Source of the DNA: CAVWDI01 sp046259385
GTDB lineage: Bacteria > Chloroflexota > Anaerolineae > Anaerolineales > UBA4823
Direction of reading: 5' to 3'
Length of the DNA: 33,955 bases
NCBI GenBank assembly: GCA_046259385.1
Contig: JBJYWI010000004.1
Coordinates: 1 to 33,955, forward strand
This document shows, piece after piece, positions 8,592 to 16,638 of the stretch. Under the pieces are notes generated by a model. The model was not told where the DNA came from and ran no database searches. It was given only the letters and a program-made list of their open reading frames with translations. The first letter of the stretch is position 1. Each line of letters starts with the position of its first letter. The position numbers and the translations under genes were made by a program.

Positions 8592-9704
8592 TTAAGGTTC
8601 GTACTTGGCAGCAGCTTCACGCACTGCAACATAATGCATTGATCCAACCTGTCTGATCATACCTTTCAATTCCATTACCGCTAAAGAAGCGGTTACATTT
8701 TCAATCGGCATATTAATCTTTGAACTGATTTCATCAACATGTAAAGGTTCTCGCCCCAACAACCTCAATAATTCCGCCTCAGTAGCATCAGCCGGTAATT
8801 CTTGGCGGGCGGAGCGATGCTGGTCAATCATGTCCAGGTTTAGAATCTCAAGCACATCCTGGGGACCCAGCATCGGAAATGCCCCCTGTTGAATTAGGTT
8901 GTTTGTGCCTGTACTGGCAGGCGAATATATAAACCCTGGAACTGCAAAAACGTCCCGCCCCTGTTCCGCAGCGAAATTTGCAGTAATTAAAGCTCCGCTT
9001 CTCGACCCAGCTTCAATTACGACTACTACCCTCGAAAGTCCTGAGATGATTCTGTTTCGGGCTGGAAAATTGGACGCTTCTGGTTTGGTTCCAGGCGGGT
9101 AATCAGAAACAAGTGCACCGTGTCCAGCAATTTCCTCCGCCAAACTACGGTGTTCCGGAGGATAAACACGGTCAATCCCACATCCGAATACCGCTATCGT
9201 CCTCCCATTCGACTCGAGAGCGACTCGATGGGCGACAGCATCAACCCCACGCGCTAACCCACTTACGATTGTGATCCCATTGTGTGCAAGCGTCTGGGAT
9301 AATTCAGTCGTGACTTGTTTTCCGTATTCTGTCATCCTGCGCGTGCCAACAACCGAAACACTGGGATCATCTTCAACCCGTATTTCTCCCCGTAGATAAA
9401 GCACCGGTGGTGGGTGGTCAATTTCGTGCAGTAGCCTAGGATACTTGTCATCTTCCCAGGTCAATACAGTGATATTTTTCGACTGAATATAGTCCCATGT
9501 GCGTTCAAGTAAATCGCTTGACCTGATTTCCTGAAGGGCATTAATTTCCTTTAACCCTAAACCTGATCGCTCCAGGTCAGATAGGCTGGCATTCCATGAG
9601 CTTTCGACATCCCCAAAGAAGTCAACTAGCCCGCGCAATCTTACAGGTCCTATCCCTTTGACGAGGTTAAATCCAACCCAGTATTTAATGCTGTTATCTG
9701 CCAT
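8592..9704 (-). CDS. dprA: DNA-processing protein DprA (DNA uptake, RecA loader)
   Basis: DprA binds incoming single-stranded DNA and loads RecA on it during natural transformation. The 370-residue protein has a helical N-terminal part (1-100), with two helix-hairpin-helix-like stretches (GIGPVRLRGL and GLKEINALQ). The Rossmann-like DprA domain (about 105-290) shows VSVVGTRRMTEYG, VSGLARGVDAVAH, GCGIDRVYPPEH, FPARNRIISGLS and EAGSRSGALITANFA. A winged-helix tail follows (about 300-365, LLRLLGREPLHVDEISSKIN). ATG 9702-9704 is taken as the start. A TTG three codons upstream is also open, and neither has a strong ribosome site. The gene lies 54 bases after rimM and 15 before the manC-like gene. 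DprA beside topA is a known arrangement in other phyla. Confidence 0.92.
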   Translation of the reverse strand: MADNSIKYWVGFNLVKGIGPVRLRGLVDFFGDVESSWNASLSDLERSGLGLKEINALQEIRSSDLLERTWDYIQSKNITVLTWEDDKYPRLLHEIDHPPPVLYLRGEIRVEDDPSVSVVGTRRMTEYGKQVTTELSQTLAHNGITIVSGLARGVDAVAHRVALESNGRTIAVFGCGIDRVYPPEHRSLAEEIAGHGALVSDYPPGTKPEASNFPARNRIISGLSRVVVVIEAGSRSGALITANFAAEQGRDVFAVPGFIYSPASTGTNNLIQQGAFPMLGPQDVLEILNLDMIDQHRSARQELPADATEAELLRLLGREPLHVDEISSKINMPIENVTASLAVMELKGMIRQVGSMHYVAVREAAAKYEP

Positions 9705-9722
9705 AAAGATCAAAAATTCTAA

Positions 9723-9736
9723 CAGAGAATTCTCTG
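9723..9736. repeat. Perfect 14-base palindrome between rimM and dprA
   Basis: CAGAGAATTCTCTG is an exact palindrome about 19 bases before the dprA ATG, in the 54-base rimM-dprA gap. It could be a protein-binding site or chance. No -35/-10 pair was seen around it. Confidence 0.3.
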
Positions 9737-9758
9737 AAAATTTCCAGCTGACCGGTAT

Positions 9759-10343
9759 TTAACTGGTTTTTTTACTACTTTCCGGAATTAATCCGGGGAG
9801 GACATAAATGGTTATGATACCAGATTCAATATTCACATCCCGCATAACCTGTTGAATGACAGGTATTAAAATCTCCCTTCCGTGCATATCCTGAACACTC
9901 AATACATCATTGGCTCCGGTTTCAAGGATGGAAGTGACGACCCCCAGGTTTTTTCCATCGTCAGATATAACCTGTAATCCTATCAACTGGTGATGGTAAA
10001 ATTCGCCTTCAGGTAATTCTGGGCTGTTATCGCAACGTACATAAACGTACTTATTCCGATATTCCCCAACCGATTCTGGATCATTGATTCCTTCAAAAGA
10101 GATACGCATTAATTTTCCATGCCATTTACATGTCCTGAAATATGATTCCTTGAATTCTTCTCCAATATATACCAGTTCGCCGGATTTTATTCTCTCAGGA
10201 AAATCGGTCATAACCTCCATCAATATGTCACCCTTCAAACCATGTGGGCGGCGGAGTTTACCGATAACTAAAAAGACAGGCTCGCCAGGCATGGGCGAGC
10301 CTGAAAAATCTGCTTGATCGGAAGAAATTTCTTTGCCTTTCAT
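9759..10343 (-). CDS. rimM: Ribosome maturation factor RimM
   Basis: RimM helps assemble the 3' head domain of the 30S subunit and contacts uS19. The 194-residue protein has the N-terminal beta-barrel (VIGKLRRPHGLKGDILMEVM, about 26-45) and the C-terminal PRC barrel, starting at YHHQLIGLQVISDDG and ending with ILIPVIQQVMRDVNIESG. The first 22 residues are an extra Ser/Asp-rich leader. Its ATG overlaps the khpA stop codon as ATGA (10340-10343), a classic sign of translational coupling in the khpA-rimM pair. Confidence 0.93.
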   Translation of the reverse strand: MKGKEISSDQADFSGSPMPGEPVFLVIGKLRRPHGLKGDILMEVMTDFPERIKSGELVYIGEEFKESYFRTCKWHGKLMRISFEGINDPESVGEYRNKYVYVRCDNSPELPEGEFYHHQLIGLQVISDDGKNLGVVTSILETGANDVLSVQDMHGREILIPVIQQVMRDVNIESGIITIYVLPGLIPESSKKTS

Positions 10344-10576
10344 CTGGGCTCTACAATATCGAGCGCGGCTCTTTTACCCTCCCTTGCTGAAGATACTCGC
10401 AGAAGTGTCCGGATACTGTTAGCCACTCTTCCACTTTTACCGATTATCCTGCCCATATCTTCTCGTGCTACGCGTAATTTAAAAGTAATTTGTGAACCTC
10501 TCCTGAATTGGCGAATTTCAATCTGGGAGGGATCATCTACCAGCGAACTGGCAATATATTCAATCAATTCTCTCAT
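10340..10576 (-). CDS. khpA: KH-domain RNA-binding protein KhpA (YlqC family)
   Basis: A single-domain KH protein of 78 residues. In other bacteria KhpA partners with KhpB/Jag and binds many RNAs, affecting cell division and envelope synthesis. The KH fold is plain: RELIEYIASSLVDDP at the start and the RNA-binding GRIIGKSGR loop (42-50, GxxG = GKSG). It ends in AALDIVEPR. It lies 21 bases after rpsP and overlaps rimM, the standard rpsP-khpA-rimM order. AAGGGGAT serves as ribosome site. Confidence 0.93.
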   Translation of the reverse strand: MRELIEYIASSLVDDPSQIEIRQFRRGSQITFKLRVAREDMGRIIGKSGRVANSIRTLLRVSSAREGKRAALDIVEPR

Positions 10577-10597
10577 GTTTGCAATATCCCCTTCTGA

Positions 10598-11296
10598 TCA
10601 GCTTTCAGACTGCTCTGATTTATCACTTTCTGAATCTTCGGACTCCGTTTGACCATCCTCATCTTCCGCTTCAACTGAATCAGCCTGCTCTTCTTCAGGT
10701 TCGATATCGCTGGTATCTTCTTCAGTTTCCTCCTGCTCTTCTAGAACCTCCGCAGGAGCTTCATCAGAAACTTCATCGACCTCATCTATAATTTCTTCAG
10801 CCTCTTTAGGTTCTTCTGGTTCTTCAACCTCCTGCGTTATTTCTTCGACCTCTTCAGCTTCGGTTTCGGCTTCTGACTCAGGTTCTTCTAATTTTTCAGA
10901 GGTGGGTTCAGTCTCGGTTTTCCTTTTTGCTTTTTTACTTGATTTCTCGGGAGCCTGCCTCTTTGTTTTAGGATCGATATTCCTCTCTGCTTCCGCTGCT
11001 CTTGCCTCTTCCAGCAAAACCTCAAGAGATTCACCGGTTTTATAGCGTTCATATCGATCAAGCAGACCTGCGATCTGTAATACTTTTTCAGCAGCATCGC
11101 TCATCTGGGCTCCTTTGCCTAACCAATCATAAATTCGATCTTCATGCAGCTGGATTGTGGCAGGTTCAGTCCTGGGGTTGTAAAATCCCAGGTTTTCAAT
11201 AAAACGCCCATCGCGTGGTGATTCTTTATCGGCAGCCACTACTCGATAACTCGGTTGCTTTTTCGCTCCGACTCTCCTTAAACGAATCCGGACCAT
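10598..11296 (-). CDS. rpsP: Ribosomal protein bS16 with long acidic C-terminal extension
   Basis: Residues 1-85 are a normal bS16 (MVRIRLRRVGAKKQPSYRVV, then NLGFYNPRTEPA), an early 30S assembly protein that is usually 80-100 residues long. Here the protein is 232 residues. After a helix-like link (86-108) there is a Lys-rich stretch (110-127), then about 105 residues made almost wholly of Glu, Asp, Ser, Thr, Pro and Ala, ending SDKSEQSES. The frame is uninterrupted, so the tail is part of the gene and not a readthrough artefact. Its function is unknown; it is likely disordered and solvent-exposed. AAGGAG lies before the ATG. The gene follows ffh by 135 bases and leads khpA by 21. Confidence 0.95.
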   Translation of the reverse strand: MVRIRLRRVGAKKQPSYRVVAADKESPRDGRFIENLGFYNPRTEPATIQLHEDRIYDWLGKGAQMSDAAEKVLQIAGLLDRYERYKTGESLEVLLEEARAAEAERNIDPKTKRQAPEKSSKKAKRKTETEPTSEKLEEPESEAETEAEEVEEITQEVEEPEEPKEAEEIIDEVDEVSDEAPAEVLEEQEETEEDTSDIEPEEEQADSVEAEDEDGQTESEDSESDKSEQSES

Positions 11297-11431
11297 ATAG
11301 AAATTCTCCTTGTTTTTCTCTTTAATTTAGATTTTTATCGTACAACCAGTCAGAGAGGGAGCGTGGAAGGAACGCATGTGACGAGTTGCCGACCAATTAT
11401 ATATTAAAAATTCAAAAAATTCTTCCAAATA

Positions 11432-12754
11432 CTACCCAAATAAACCAGACAAACCCCTGCTGCCTGTTTTTTTCAAAGTTTTGAACATTCTCTGGGTCTG
11501 TTTAAATTGTTTCAACAGGCGGTTCACATCTTGGACCTGGGTCCCCGAGCCAAATGCGATACGCCGTCGGCGGGATGCATTCAGGATTTCGGGTTTTCGG
11601 CGTTCCTCGATGGTCATCGAATTTATTATCGCTTCGGTCCTTTTTAGCTGATCTTCTGCGTCTTGAGGGGAAATCTGGCGTGTAATCTGCCCCATGCCGC
11701 CCGGCATCATATCAAATAATTGTCCGATTGGTCCCATTTTACGCAGCTTTTTTAATTGATCAGCAAAATCTTGCAAGCTAAATTCACCTGCAATCAGTTT
11801 TTCAGCTTGTTCCCTTGCAGTTTCTTCATCATAAGCAGTTTCTGCTTTTTCGATCAATCCAATTACATCGCCCATTCCAAGGATACGGCTGGAAAGTCTG
11901 CTGGGATCATAAACTTCAAGGGCATCCAGAGTCTCGCCGGTCCCAATAAATTTGATTGGAACACCAGTCACTGAGCGCATTGAAATTGCAGCACCTCCCC
12001 GGGCATCTCCATCCATCTTAGTAAGAATAAGACCGGTCAGCGGTATGACTTCATTGAAACCCTTTGCGATATTTACTGCCTCCTGACCCATCATAGCATC
12101 CGCCACAAGCAGAACTTCAATCGGTTTGACTTTTTCGTTAATCGCGCTAAGTTCAACCATCATTTCTTCATCAAGTTGTGATCTTCCCGCCGTGTCGAAA
12201 ATTACAGCAGAGTAACCTCCTTTTTGTGCATTTTCCAGCGCATTCCGGGCAAGCTCCGGGGGTTGGATATCTTCCCTTATGAACACCGGGATGTTAAGCT
12301 GGTTGCCTAATGCCTCCAGTTGACGGGCAGCAGCGGGACGGTATGGATCTCCCGCAACCAGCAAAATCCTTTCTCCCTGTGAGCGCAGGAATCTTCCCAG
12401 TTTCCCCGCTGCAGTGGTCTTTCCTGAACCCTGCAAACCGACCAGTACAATTGTCCTGGGTTTTGCGCCGCTTAAATTAAGCGGTTCTGGATCGCCAAGC
12501 GTTGTGATTAACTCCTCATTGACAATTTTAATGACCTGCTGACCGGGATTCAAAGCTCTAGATACTTCATGGCCAATTGCCCGTTCACGAACCCGGGAGA
12601 CGAATTCTTTTACAACACCATAATTAACATCCGCCTCCAGCATGGCTAGCCTGACCTCGCGCATGGCAGAATCGACATCCGCCTCCGAGAGCTTTCCCCG
12701 GCGGCGGAGTTCTTTAAAAACCTCGTTCAACCGATCTGTCAGTTTCTCAAACAC
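11432..12754 (-). CDS. ffh: Signal recognition particle protein Ffh
   Basis: Ffh is the GTPase of the signal recognition particle. It binds 4.5S RNA and the signal sequences of nascent membrane proteins, and docks on FtsY. The 440 residues show the N-terminal helical bundle, the G domain with P-loop GLQGSGKT (106-113), DTAGR and TKMDGDARGG, and the C-terminal M domain with the RNA-binding region (NSMTIEERRKPEILNASRRR) and a Met-containing finger loop (DMMPGGMG). The start is GTG at 12752-12754: the frame upstream has a stop, and no Shine-Dalgarno precedes it. A near-consensus promoter ends only eight bases before the GTG, so the mRNA is probably leaderless. It heads the minus-strand run. Confidence 0.95.
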   Translation of the reverse strand: MFEKLTDRLNEVFKELRRRGKLSEADVDSAMREVRLAMLEADVNYGVVKEFVSRVRERAIGHEVSRALNPGQQVIKIVNEELITTLGDPEPLNLSGAKPRTIVLVGLQGSGKTTAAGKLGRFLRSQGERILLVAGDPYRPAAARQLEALGNQLNIPVFIREDIQPPELARNALENAQKGGYSAVIFDTAGRSQLDEEMMVELSAINEKVKPIEVLLVADAMMGQEAVNIAKGFNEVIPLTGLILTKMDGDARGGAAISMRSVTGVPIKFIGTGETLDALEVYDPSRLSSRILGMGDVIGLIEKAETAYDEETAREQAEKLIAGEFSLQDFADQLKKLRKMGPIGQLFDMMPGGMGQITRQISPQDAEDQLKRTEAIINSMTIEERRKPEILNASRRRRIAFGSGTQVQDVNRLLKQFKQTQRMFKTLKKTGSRGLSGLFG

Positions 12755-12762
12755 AACTCAGC

Positions 12763-12791
12763 ATTTTAGCAAGATCGTAACTATTGGTCAA
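12763..12791 (-). promoter_or_regulatory. ffh promoter, probably giving a leaderless mRNA
   Basis: On the minus strand: TTGACC (12786-12791), a 17-base spacer, and TAAAAT (12763-12768). The GTG start of ffh begins eight bases past the -10, so transcription should begin at or within two bases of the start codon. Confidence 0.7.
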
Positions 12792-12810
12792 GGTATGTAG
12801 TTAACATACC
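12792..12810. repeat. Inverted repeat directly upstream of the ffh -35 box
   Basis: GGTATGT-N5-ACATACC, seven perfect base pairs, abuts the -35 element of ffh and lies in the ffh/degV divergent gap. Its position suits an operator or activator site; no T run supports a terminator. Confidence 0.4.
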
Positions 12811-12891
12811 GTAACTTACAAAATGCAAGGGGGTTTTATCTGATAGCAATTTATTTCACAATCTAACTCAGAGAAACCCGGAGATAGAAAA

Positions 12892-13740
12892 ATGTCCAAA
12901 GTGGCAATCGTTACCGATAGTACAGCATATATCCCAGACAATTTAGTGCAAAAATATTCGATCAGCGTGGCTCCCCAGGTTCTTATCTGGGGTGAAGATA
13001 CATATGAAGACGGTGTTGATATATATCCAAATGAATTCTATAGCCGCTTGGCAAATACGGATAGAATGCCCTCAACATCCCAAGTGACTCCAAAATCCTT
13101 CGATAAAATTTTTTCAAACTTGCTAGAGCAGCAGTATGAAATCTTGGCGATTCTGATCTCAGAAGAGCTATCCGGCACGATTAGTTCAGCAACCCAGACC
13201 AAAGAAGAATTTACAGACGCACCAATTGAAATTGTTGATTCGCACAGCGTAGCTATGGCACTTGGGTTTCAGGTCTTACAGGCTGCAAAAGCAGCAACAG
13301 AAGGGGCAGGCTTGGCTGAGTGCAAGAAAGTGGCTGAGAAAGCTCGCGCGCATGTTGGTGTTATATTTGCTGTTGACACACTTGAATTCCTCCATCGCGG
13401 AGGTAGAATCGGAGGTGCCAGCCGTTTTCTGGGTGCAGCTCTAAATCTTAAACCAATCCTGGAAGTAAAAGACGGAAAAATTGAAGCCATAGAACGAGTG
13501 CGAACAAGAAAAAAATCCCTGAACCGGTTGATTGAACTTGTGGAAGAACGGATTTCAGGAGGTGATCCTGTCCGGATAGCATCGCTGCATGCGAATTCTT
13601 CCCAGGACGCACAGTACCTGCTTGGTACTTCAATAGAAAAATTCAACCCGGTTGAAACTGTATTCTCAGAGGTCAGCCCGGTAGTCGGAACCCACGCAGG
13701 GCCTGGTACTGTCGGTCTGGCATACTGCGTTGGTATGTAA
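12892..13740 (+). CDS. DegV-family fatty-acid-binding protein
   Basis: DegV/FakB proteins hold a fatty acid in a tunnel. FakB members present it to the kinase FakA for phosphorylation before phospholipid synthesis. The 282 residues show the family pattern: VAIVTDSTAYIP at the start, the STSQVTP motif (61-67), EELSGTISSA (91-100), FAVDTLEFLHRGGRIGG, and VVGTHAGPGTVGLAY at the end. No FakA-like kinase lies in this window, so the partner is elsewhere or absent. GGAG precedes the ATG. The gene is divergent from ffh and is followed after two bases by a small gene of unknown function. Confidence 0.9.
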   Translation: MSKVAIVTDSTAYIPDNLVQKYSISVAPQVLIWGEDTYEDGVDIYPNEFYSRLANTDRMPSTSQVTPKSFDKIFSNLLEQQYEILAILISEELSGTISSATQTKEEFTDAPIEIVDSHSVAMALGFQVLQAAKAATEGAGLAECKKVAEKARAHVGVIFAVDTLEFLHRGGRIGGASRFLGAALNLKPILEVKDGKIEAIERVRTRKKSLNRLIELVEERISGGDPVRIASLHANSSQDAQYLLGTSIEKFNPVETVFSEVSPVVGTHAGPGTVGLAYCVGM

Positions 13741-13742
13741 AT

Positions 13743-14144
13743 ATGGATATATTTTTCAAAAATCCGGATGAAATTCCATTGCCACCTGACAAAGTCAGGA
13801 TTAGAGAAATAAAAGCTGAGCCCTTGCCAGGGGGAAAATTAATCCATGTTTTTTTAGAAGTGGATCCTTCCCAAAAAGCTCCAAATGCTGACTTTTTTAT
13901 TTCAAATAACGAAGGCAGAGTACTGACATCAGCCAGTATTATTGAAAGCATGACTAGAAAAATGGATTTGACAATGCACCTACCTTGCGAGGTGGCTGAT
14001 AAAACCTTGAAACTGGAAGCTAGGCTATATTTTGCGGAAATCATCGATAAAGCCGGTAGGAACCAGGAAACAAAACCTGTAAAAAGAATGGTTGTAGATC
14101 AGACCTCCATTCAATTCAAGATTCCGGATGATCAGGTGGATTAA
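13743..14144 (+). CDS. Conserved-looking protein of unknown function between degV and recA
   Basis: This 133-residue protein is not recognised. It has no signal peptide or membrane helix. The sequence is beta-rich, with alternating hydrophobic strands (KLIHVFLEVD, LKLEARLYFAEII, TSIQFKIPDD) and an N-terminal PPDKVRIREIKAEPLPGG, so a small immunoglobulin-like or C2-like sandwich is possible. It begins two bases after the DegV stop, strongly suggesting co-transcription and coupling. It ends about 100 bases before recA, which has its own promoter. Coding bias and the tight spacing support it as a real gene. Confidence 0.7.
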   Translation: MDIFFKNPDEIPLPPDKVRIREIKAEPLPGGKLIHVFLEVDPSQKAPNADFFISNNEGRVLTSASIIESMTRKMDLTMHLPCEVADKTLKLEARLYFAEIIDKAGRNQETKPVKRMVVDQTSIQFKIPDDQVD

Positions 14145-14184
14145 ATTCTCCAAGGCTCGAGACAAGAATTGGGATAATTAGCAC

Positions 14185-14212
14185 TTGACAAATAGAACAC
14201 TTGTGCTAAAAT
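14185..14212 (+). promoter_or_regulatory. recA promoter with candidate SOS (LexA) operator
   Basis: A consensus -35 TTGACA (14185-14190), a 16-base spacer and TAAAAT (14207-14212). Inside it, 14193-14208 reads TAGAACACTTGTGCTA, symmetric at 12 of 16 positions. Its core GAAC-N4-GTGC (14195-14206) differs by one base from the Gram-positive LexA core GAAC-N4-GTTC. A bound repressor would block polymerase. Confidence 0.7.
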
Positions 14213-14245
14213 GAGGGACAATTTTTTGAGGGAGAAGAAACCATT

Positions 14246-15310
14246 ATGACCGCAAAAAAAGCAGCCGATGAAAGCGAACAAAACGATGCGAAAAGACTGG
14301 CTTTGGACAATGCCCTTGGTGACATAACAAAAAGATACGGAGAGGGATCAATAATGCGGCTGGGTGAATCACAACATCTGACAGTTGAAGCAATCCCCAC
14401 CGGCGCGTTATCCCTTGATATTGCCCTGGGGGTTGGAGGCATCCCAAGAGGTCGCATTACAGAAATTTATGGTCCGGAAGCCTCAGGAAAAACGACCATC
14501 TGCCAGCATATTGTCGCGGAAGCCCAGAGGTTGGATGGGACCTGCGCATACATCGACATGGAACATGCGTTAGATCCACCTTATGCGGCTCGTTGCGGTG
14601 TTGATCTAGAATCTTTGTTAATATCCCAACCGGATACAGGTGAGCAGGCGCTCGAAATTGCCGAGACTTTAGTGAGATCAGGCGCAGTGGATGTGGTAGT
14701 AATCGACTCCGTGGCTGCTCTGGTTCCGCGGGCGGAAATCGAAGGCGATATGGGTGATGCGCAGATGGGAATGCAAGCCCGCCTCATGTCACAAGCTTTG
14801 CGCAAGCTTTCAGGCGCAATCAAACAAACAAACACCGCGGTTATTTTTACAAATCAGCTCCGCCAGAAAATTGGCGTAATGTTTGGAAGCCCGGAAACCA
14901 CCACCGGGGGAATGGCATTGAAATTTTATTCCTCAGTCCGTCTCGACTGCCGCCGGATCCAATCCATCAAGACTGGTTCCGAGATCATAGGAAGCCGGAC
15001 TCGAGTTAGAGTGGTTAAGAATAAGGTCGCCCCACCGTTCAGAACAGCAGAATTTGACATAATGTATGACGAAGGAATATCCAAGGCGGGGGACTTGTTG
15101 GATCTGTCGACAGAACTAGATATTATTAGCAAGCGCGGTTCTTTCTATTCCTACAGTGACATCCGTCTTGGACAAGGCAGGGAAAATTCAAAAGAGTATC
15201 TGAAACAAAACCCCGAATTAACCGCTGAAATTGAGCATGCTGTCAGACAGCAGACACTCAGTGGGGATCTGCCTAATCCAATCGAAGAGTGGATGCAGGA
15301 AGAAGATTAA
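14246..15310 (+). CDS. recA: Recombinase RecA
   Basis: RecA forms ATP-dependent filaments on single-stranded DNA, drives homologous pairing and triggers LexA self-cleavage. The 354 residues show Walker A GPEASGKT (76-83), the family signature near the N-terminus (ALDNALGDITKRYGEGSIMR), DVVVIDSVAALVP as Walker B, loop L1 (EGDMGDAQMGMQARLMSQAL), NQLRQKIGVMFGSPETTTGG with loop L2, and a short acidic end. GGGAG sits upstream of the ATG. It is transcribed from its own promoter and converges on ahcY with only 12 bases between stops; no obvious terminator fits there. Confidence 0.97.
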   Translation: MTAKKAADESEQNDAKRLALDNALGDITKRYGEGSIMRLGESQHLTVEAIPTGALSLDIALGVGGIPRGRITEIYGPEASGKTTICQHIVAEAQRLDGTCAYIDMEHALDPPYAARCGVDLESLLISQPDTGEQALEIAETLVRSGAVDVVVIDSVAALVPRAEIEGDMGDAQMGMQARLMSQALRKLSGAIKQTNTAVIFTNQLRQKIGVMFGSPETTTGGMALKFYSSVRLDCRRIQSIKTGSEIIGSRTRVRVVKNKVAPPFRTAEFDIMYDEGISKAGDLLDLSTELDIISKRGSFYSYSDIRLGQGRENSKEYLKQNPELTAEIEHAVRQQTLSGDLPNPIEEWMQEED

Positions 15311-15322
15311 TCAGACAGCGAA

Positions 15323-16582
15323 TTAAGTTCCTTCCTTCCAAGAATTGAGATATGCTTCCTGCTCGGGTGAGAGCGTATCAATCTCCACTCCCACACCAGA
15401 TAACTTCAACCTGGCGATATCCCGGTCAATTTCTTCCGGAACAACGTAGACTCGGTTTTCCAGCTCAGCTGCATTTTTATACATGTACTCCAGGCTTAGC
15501 GCCTGGTTAGCAAAGGACATATCCATAACACTGGAAGGATGTCCTTCAGCTGCTACAAGGTTGATCAGGCGCCCCTCTCCCAATAAATTGATCCTCCTTC
15601 CGTCCTTCAATGTGTATTGTTCTACGAAGGGTCTGACAAGGCGCTTATTGCGTGCCATCTCCTCCAGGGCAGGGATATTTATTTCAACATTAAAATGCCC
15701 GGAGTTCGCCACAATAGCCCCATCCTTCATCAATTCAAAATGATGCCGGTCGATCACATTGATATCACCTGTTAAAGTTACGAAGATATCTCCTATTTCA
15801 ACCGCCTTATTCATCGGCATCACCTGAAAGCCGTCCATCAAAGCTTCCAGGGCTGGCAGCGGGTCAACTTCTGTGACGATCACTTGTGCACCCATCCCCC
15901 TGGCTTTCATCGCTAACCCCCTTCCACACCAACCGTATCCTGCTACAATTAGATTTTTACCAGCCAGGAGTACATTTGTTGCTCTGACAATACCATCTAT
16001 GGTCGACTGACCGGTTCCATAGCGATTGTCGAAAAAGTGTTTTGTCTGAGCATCATTTACCGCAATAATTGGAAATTCTAGCGCCCCATCGGCTGCCATC
16101 GCCCGCAATCGGATCACTCCAGTCGTTGTCTCTTCTGTCCCGCCAATTACCTCGGCAAGATTTTCCCGTCTGTCTTTGTGCAGCGTGCTGACCAGGTCGG
16201 CACCATCGTCCATTGTCAAATGAGGTTTATGATCTATAGCAGCATCAATATGTTTATAGTAGGAGACGTTGCTCTCACCTTTGATTGCATAAACGGGAAT
16301 CTCGTAATGAGTGACAAGGGAAGCAGCAACATCATCCTGGGTTGAAAGCGGATTTGAAGCGGTTAAGACTACTTCCGCCCCACCTTCAGCCAGAGTCTTC
16401 ATCAGGTTAGCTGTCTCGGTCGTAACATGAAGACAACCAGAAATTCGTACACCTTGCAGAGGTCGTTCACGCCTGAACCGGTCCCGTATTAATCTTAAAA
16501 CCGGCATCTCTCTTTCAGCCCACTCGATCCTTCTGCGCCCACCTTCCGCTAGACTTAAGTCCTTAACATCATAATTTTCCAT
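15323..16582 (-). CDS. ahcY: S-adenosylhomocysteinase, short archaeal/Thermotoga type
   Basis: AhcY splits S-adenosylhomocysteine into adenosine and homocysteine using bound NAD, removing the product that inhibits methyltransferases. The 419 residues show HVTTETANL (52-60), DDGADL (125-130), NDAQTKHFFDNRYGTGQS (176-193) and the NAD loop GYGWCGRG (215-222). The C-terminus ends LSPEQEAYLNSWKEGT and lacks the Lys/Tyr KPDHYRY tail of the long bacterial-eukaryotic form, as in archaeal and Thermotoga enzymes. Those short enzymes may bind NAD differently and can accept related nucleosides. GGAG lies before the ATG. It is the third gene after mtnA and adoK, which gives a clear pathway context. Confidence 0.95.
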   Translation of the reverse strand: MENYDVKDLSLAEGGRRRIEWAEREMPVLRLIRDRFRRERPLQGVRISGCLHVTTETANLMKTLAEGGAEVVLTASNPLSTQDDVAASLVTHYEIPVYAIKGESNVSYYKHIDAAIDHKPHLTMDDGADLVSTLHKDRRENLAEVIGGTEETTTGVIRLRAMAADGALEFPIIAVNDAQTKHFFDNRYGTGQSTIDGIVRATNVLLAGKNLIVAGYGWCGRGLAMKARGMGAQVIVTEVDPLPALEALMDGFQVMPMNKAVEIGDIFVTLTGDINVIDRHHFELMKDGAIVANSGHFNVEINIPALEEMARNKRLVRPFVEQYTLKDGRRINLLGEGRLINLVAAEGHPSSVMDMSFANQALSLEYMYKNAAELENRVYVVPEEIDRDIARLKLSGVGVEIDTLSPEQEAYLNSWKEGT

Positions 16583-16638
16583 CCGCTACTCCATCAAATC
16601 TGAATTTAGATAATTTGAATAAACCAGAATTTTAGCTT

